Shown here piece by piece: positions 60,938-64,000 of a stretch of 64,000 bases of DNA. Location: NCBI RefSeq assembly GCF_900111305.1, contig NZ_FOGS01000005.1:62001-126000 (forward strand), read 5' to 3'. The first letter of the stretch is position 1. Every line of letters begins with the position of its first letter. Position numbers and translations under genes: made by a program. The DNA comes from Vreelandella subterranea (GTDB lineage Bacteria > Pseudomonadota > Gammaproteobacteria > Pseudomonadales > Halomonadaceae). The notes beneath the pieces were generated by a model. It made no database searches. It was not told the origin of the DNA and was given only the letters and a program-made list of their open reading frames with translations.

Positions 60938-60939
60938 TT

Positions 60940-63900
60940 TCATTTTCCCCGCCAAAATCCCAACACTGGGTGATACCCCCATCGCTGATTTCTAGCCGAG
61001 GCCGTGACCGTCCCAAAGGTTCGGGCGGCGCGATCAAGGGAGATATCCAGGTCTTCGGCCAAGTCAGCCAGAGCGGTTAAGTAGTCGCTTGCGCCCCAGG
61101 GTTGAATCCGCTCGCCCTGCTCTTTTGCCAGGTCTACTCGCACCAGCAGGCTCTCCTCCACCGGTACATAGAGCTTTTCGCCTCGCCTTGCGCCATCGTC
61201 TACGCGGTGTAGCGTCCATGTTTCTCCGCCCTCATCAGGTATCAGTGCGAGGGTTATTTCAGGTTCGAGTTGCTGGCGAAAGGGATCTCGCTGAATCAAT
61301 ACACCGGTTAAGTGCACCTGCGGTACCGCATACCAACTGTAAGCTCCAAGTGGTGGCGGCTTGGGCTGCTTGCCAAGCCTGATCTCTTTTTTAGTTAACG
61401 GTTCGGCGGGCTGCTCGATCATCAGTTGGTGCAACCGCTCATGCTCCAGATCGACGAGACTTTCTTTAGCGTGCAGCGCTTCCCGCGCCAGCACGCGGGG
61501 GCGTGCATCAATCACCTTGTACTCATCTTCCGTTAATAGCTCACTAAGGAAGTGACTACTTAGCCGCCAATTGATATCTGTTTCAAAACCAGGTTTGTGG
61601 AATGCAGGCTTTCCCGACTGCTCAAAATGTTTGAGGTTGGTATCGAGCAGTAAAATATTAGGCGATTCACACGCCTGCTCACGGTGGCGGCGCACCCGGC
61701 CCGCTAGCTGAATGATCGAGCGCATCGAGGAGGGCTCAACAATAGCCCAGTCGTAATCGTGGTCGCGGCCGACTTCGGTGACCGGCGAGCCCAACACAAT
61801 AAACAGGTGGTCACGTTCTTCGCTGCTATCGAGCAGGCGGCGGATATCGGGCTGCTGAAACACTCGTTCAGGCTCGGCCCGTTGCAGCGTTCTGTCTAAC
61901 CGGCGCTCAATCTCCGAGCGCATCACCAACGGGTGACGGGAGTGATAAACACAGAGGTGAATGCGCACACCGTCAGGGGCGCCCTGCTGGAATAGTGCTC
62001 TGGCCACATCCACCAAGGGGTCGATATTGGCCATGCGAATCAAGCCAAAGCTGACGCGTTTGCTGGTGTGAGGGTCAACGGAGTGGTGCTGCTGGTGAAG
62101 CGCCAGCGCGTGCTCGCGTAACAGCGCTGCAACCGCGGGCCTGATCTCTTCTGGGCGTTTGCCCAGCGGTGGCAATGCTAAAATCTCGCCACGGCGGCGC
62201 ACCGGGCTAGACGATAGGCGCTCTAACCGACGCTTGGCAAAAGCGTAATGCGCGGCCTTGAAGGTCTCGCTGCTGGAGCAGCTTTCATGCTGGCGGTCGT
62301 GCTCATCGAACCAGGCGCAGCAGATATCCACCGCCAAGCCCGGCTCGCCGCGGTGACGCTGAAAGGCCTCACGACCGCTGCGATAGGCTTCATACAAACC
62401 TTCGACCAATGCGGGCGGCAAGGTCGCCGATGACAGCAGCACCCGCGATCCCAACAGCCCCGCCCAATTTACTAATCGAGTCAGCGCGGGCAGGTCGTTG
62501 ATGTCGAAATCGTCGATTTCGTCAAGCACCAAGTCGCTGCTCATCAGGCGCAGCATGGGCACGATCTGCCGCCCGCCGCGCGTGCTTTCCGTGGCGGGCA
62601 CCAGGTGGTCAACGGTACATACCAAAATGGGCGCGGCAATCAGAGCACGGGTGCCCGGTTCATTATTAAGGCGGCGCAGCACCGGGTGGCTATCAAAGTT
62701 GCCGTCAAACACCACGTGGGCGTCTTCTTCGATCAGCGCCTGTTGAGACACCGAGCCGCTGGCTTCGGCTTCTTGTTCGTAGTGTTCAAACAGGGTTTTA
62801 TTGGCGCTGCCACCTACCCGCACGGCGAGTTCATCTTCACCCAAATGCAGACGGTCACGAAGGGCTTGGCCGGTTTGCAGCGTTAACGTGCGCAGCCCAA
62901 GCGCAATGCTGAAGCGAGCGCCCTGCTGAGGATCGGCCAGCGCGTACATGATGCGTCCATTGGCCAACGTTTTACCGCAGCCGGTGGAGGCCATATTGAT
63001 GCCAAAAAAGCCCTGGCGTTGGCTGCGCTCCCTCAACGACTGGGCCAGATCAAAGGCTTTATCCTGCCAGCGAAAACGTGAATGACTGCTGCGTTTACGA
63101 AAGCCTTTATGGCGCGCTAAACGGGGCAGGTGGCTATCGACACTGGGCAGCGCACGGGCGACCGCGGCGGCGTGTTTCTCAACACCCAGAATATGCTCAT
63201 CCAACGGCTGGTTGGGCTTGCCGGTTTTGCGCATGGTATTGGCGGTCAACGGATAATTTGGTTCGCCCCGCACGCGATGTTGAAGGTCTTCCAGACTTGA
63301 GTAGTGGTGGTCGGCCAGCATTAGGCTAAGCCGGGCTAAATGCATGACGTAGCGGCTTTCCAGCAAGTGACCACCATTATTCTGCAGCCGCGCCTGTAGC
63401 CGGGTGGCAAGTTTGTTGGCACGTTCGCGCCAGCGGGGTGTGCTGACCGGCAAGCCCTTACTGAACTGCCAGTACGGCGCTATACGTTTAGGGTCTTGGG
63501 TCTCGGGAATCTCGTTCCATTCGGCATGGATAGAAGCAAACAGTCCGCCCAGCTGCTCCGCCTGTAGTGGCGCCTTTCCTCTGCCCCAGCGTCTTTCCGT
63601 CTCGCCGTCTTGTTCCGGCGGTTTTAACGGTAGCCGGTGGTGGCTAAGCACCAGCCAACCCAGCGCGGCAGCTAGCGGTGGCAAACGACTAAATACCGCC
63701 GATGTAGAGGCATCCAGTCCATCACGCTCCAACCCCTCCAGCCAGTCCTGCTCTTGATAGTCGCCGTCGGCCAGGCGCGCCAGCCAGGTAGCGTCGTCGT
63801 CACTGCCTACAAATGCTTGGAACAGGCGTAGCGATATCCACTCATGGCGGTATAAGTTGCGGCCTTCCAGTTTGCCTTTAAGCCGCTGCTGGAAGGCGTC

Positions 63901-64000
63901 GCAGGCTTTGCCCAGGTCGTGCAGTAACGCGGCCAGCGCGGTGAGAAGAAGAATATCTTCACCGTTGTGCCAGTCGTTTTCATCCTGGCGGCGCAGGATA
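60940..64000 (-). CDS. cas3: Type I-F helicase-nuclease Cas3 (probably Cas2-3; 5' end off window)
   Basis: The frame is open to the right edge, so the N-terminus (in I-F normally a Cas2 domain) is missing. Visible: HD nuclease motif LLHDLGKACDAFQQRL (near 63900-63925) and YRHEW, then the helicase: Walker A NMASTGCGKTLANGR, DEAD-like LVLDEIDDFD, LLSSATLPPALV, LGSPVTEVGRDHDYDW and QLAGRVRRHR. The C-terminal region runs to the stop at 60940. Unwinds and degrades target DNA after Cascade binding. All catalytic motifs seen are intact. cas1 is expected just beyond the edge. Confidence 0.96.
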   Translation of the reverse strand, partial: ILRRQDENDWHNGEDILLLTALAALLHDLGKACDAFQQRLKGKLEGRNLYRHEWISLRLFQAFVGSDDDATWLARLADGDYQEQDWLEGLERDGLDASTSAVFSRLPPLAAALGWLVLSHHRLPLKPPEQDGETERRWGRGKAPLQAEQLGGLFASIHAEWNEIPETQDPKRIAPYWQFSKGLPVSTPRWRERANKLATRLQARLQNNGGHLLESRYVMHLARLSLMLADHHYSSLEDLQHRVRGEPNYPLTANTMRKTGKPNQPLDEHILGVEKHAAAVARALPSVDSHLPRLARHKGFRKRSSHSRFRWQDKAFDLAQSLRERSQRQGFFGINMASTGCGKTLANGRIMYALADPQQGARFSIALGLRTLTLQTGQALRDRLHLGEDELAVRVGGSANKTLFEHYEQEAEASGSVSQQALIEEDAHVVFDGNFDSHPVLRRLNNEPGTRALIAAPILVCTVDHLVPATESTRGGRQIVPMLRLMSSDLVLDEIDDFDINDLPALTRLVNWAGLLGSRVLLSSATLPPALVEGLYEAYRSGREAFQRHRGEPGLAVDICCAWFDEHDRQHESCSSSETFKAAHYAFAKRRLERLSSSPVRRRGEILALPPLGKRPEEIRPAVAALLREHALALHQQHHSVDPHTSKRVSFGLIRMANIDPLVDVARALFQQGAPDGVRIHLCVYHSRHPLVMRSEIERRLDRTLQRAEPERVFQQPDIRRLLDSSEERDHLFIVLGSPVTEVGRDHDYDWAIVEPSSMRSIIQLAGRVRRHREQACESPNILLLDTNLKHFEQSGKPAFHKPGFETDINWRLSSHFLSELLTEDEYKVIDARPRVLAREALHAKESLVDLEHERLHQLMIEQPAEPLTKKEIRLGKQPKPPPLGAYSWYAVPQVHLTGVLIQRDPFRQQLEPEITLALIPDEGGETWTLHRVDDGARRGEKLYVPVEESLLVRVDLAKEQGERIQPWGASDYLTALADLAEDLDISLDRAARTFGTVTASARNQRWGYHPVLGFWRGK

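Overview
The window is chromosomal DNA of a GC-rich gammaproteobacterium, most likely a Halomonas or close relative (Halomonadaceae). The ispB / rplU-rpmA-obgE-proB block, ntrBC next to glnA, Obg with a long acidic tail, and the general protein character all fit; the genus is an inference from the sequence alone.

Layout. 1-8 kb: a periplasmic-sensor GGDEF/EAL gene cut by the left edge, a GST, an ABM-domain membrane protein, small conserved genes, a putative metalloprotease, a PAS-GGDEF-EAL gene and an NlpC/P60 lipoprotein. 8-12 kb: phnDCEE phosphonate/phosphite ABC transporter behind a tandem Pho box. 12-21 kb: EAL-CBS-GGDEF protein, PhoD-like phosphatase, DUF1853, proB, obgE, rpmA, rplU, ispB. 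21.4-22.5 kb: tRNA-Pro(CGG) followed by a small accessory islet with a brnT/brnA toxin-antitoxin pair and a gene remnant. 22.5-34 kb: a diguanylate cyclase, a TSUP transporter, a nuclease-helicase/FAN1-like pair, a GIY-YIG and histone-deacetylase-like reading frame, and a 1329-residue LOV-GGDEF-EAL protein. 34.6-43 kb: argE, ugpBAEC (Pho-boxed), an SDR, and a glycosyltransferase-PAP2 pair that also has a tandem Pho box. 43.1-43.5 kb: a candidate CsrB/RsmZ-type regulatory RNA on the minus strand. 43.8-53 kb: entericidin, an esterase, ntrBC, glnA with sigma-54 and NtrC sites, a GT2-like protein, an acyltransferase, a secreted esterase.

53-64 kb: a type I-F CRISPR-Cas locus, read right to left: cas3 (its start lies beyond the right edge), csy1, csy2, csy3, cas6f, leader, and an array of about 60 repeats. 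An orphan HicB-like gene lies antisense between cas3 and csy1.

How the parts work together. Three units (phnDCEE, ugpBAEC, glycosyltransferase-PAP2) share four-half-site, 11-bp-phased Pho boxes and form a phosphate-starvation group: import of phosphonate/phosphite and glycerol-3-phosphate, and probably replacement of phospholipid by glycolipid. Five c-di-GMP genes lie in the first 34 kb, and a likely CsrA-titrating RNA lies at 43 kb. Nitrogen control is shown by glnA-ntrBC. Defence and maintenance are represented by CRISPR-Cas I-F, brnTA and the orphan HicB. Domain names come from motif recognition; no database search was run.
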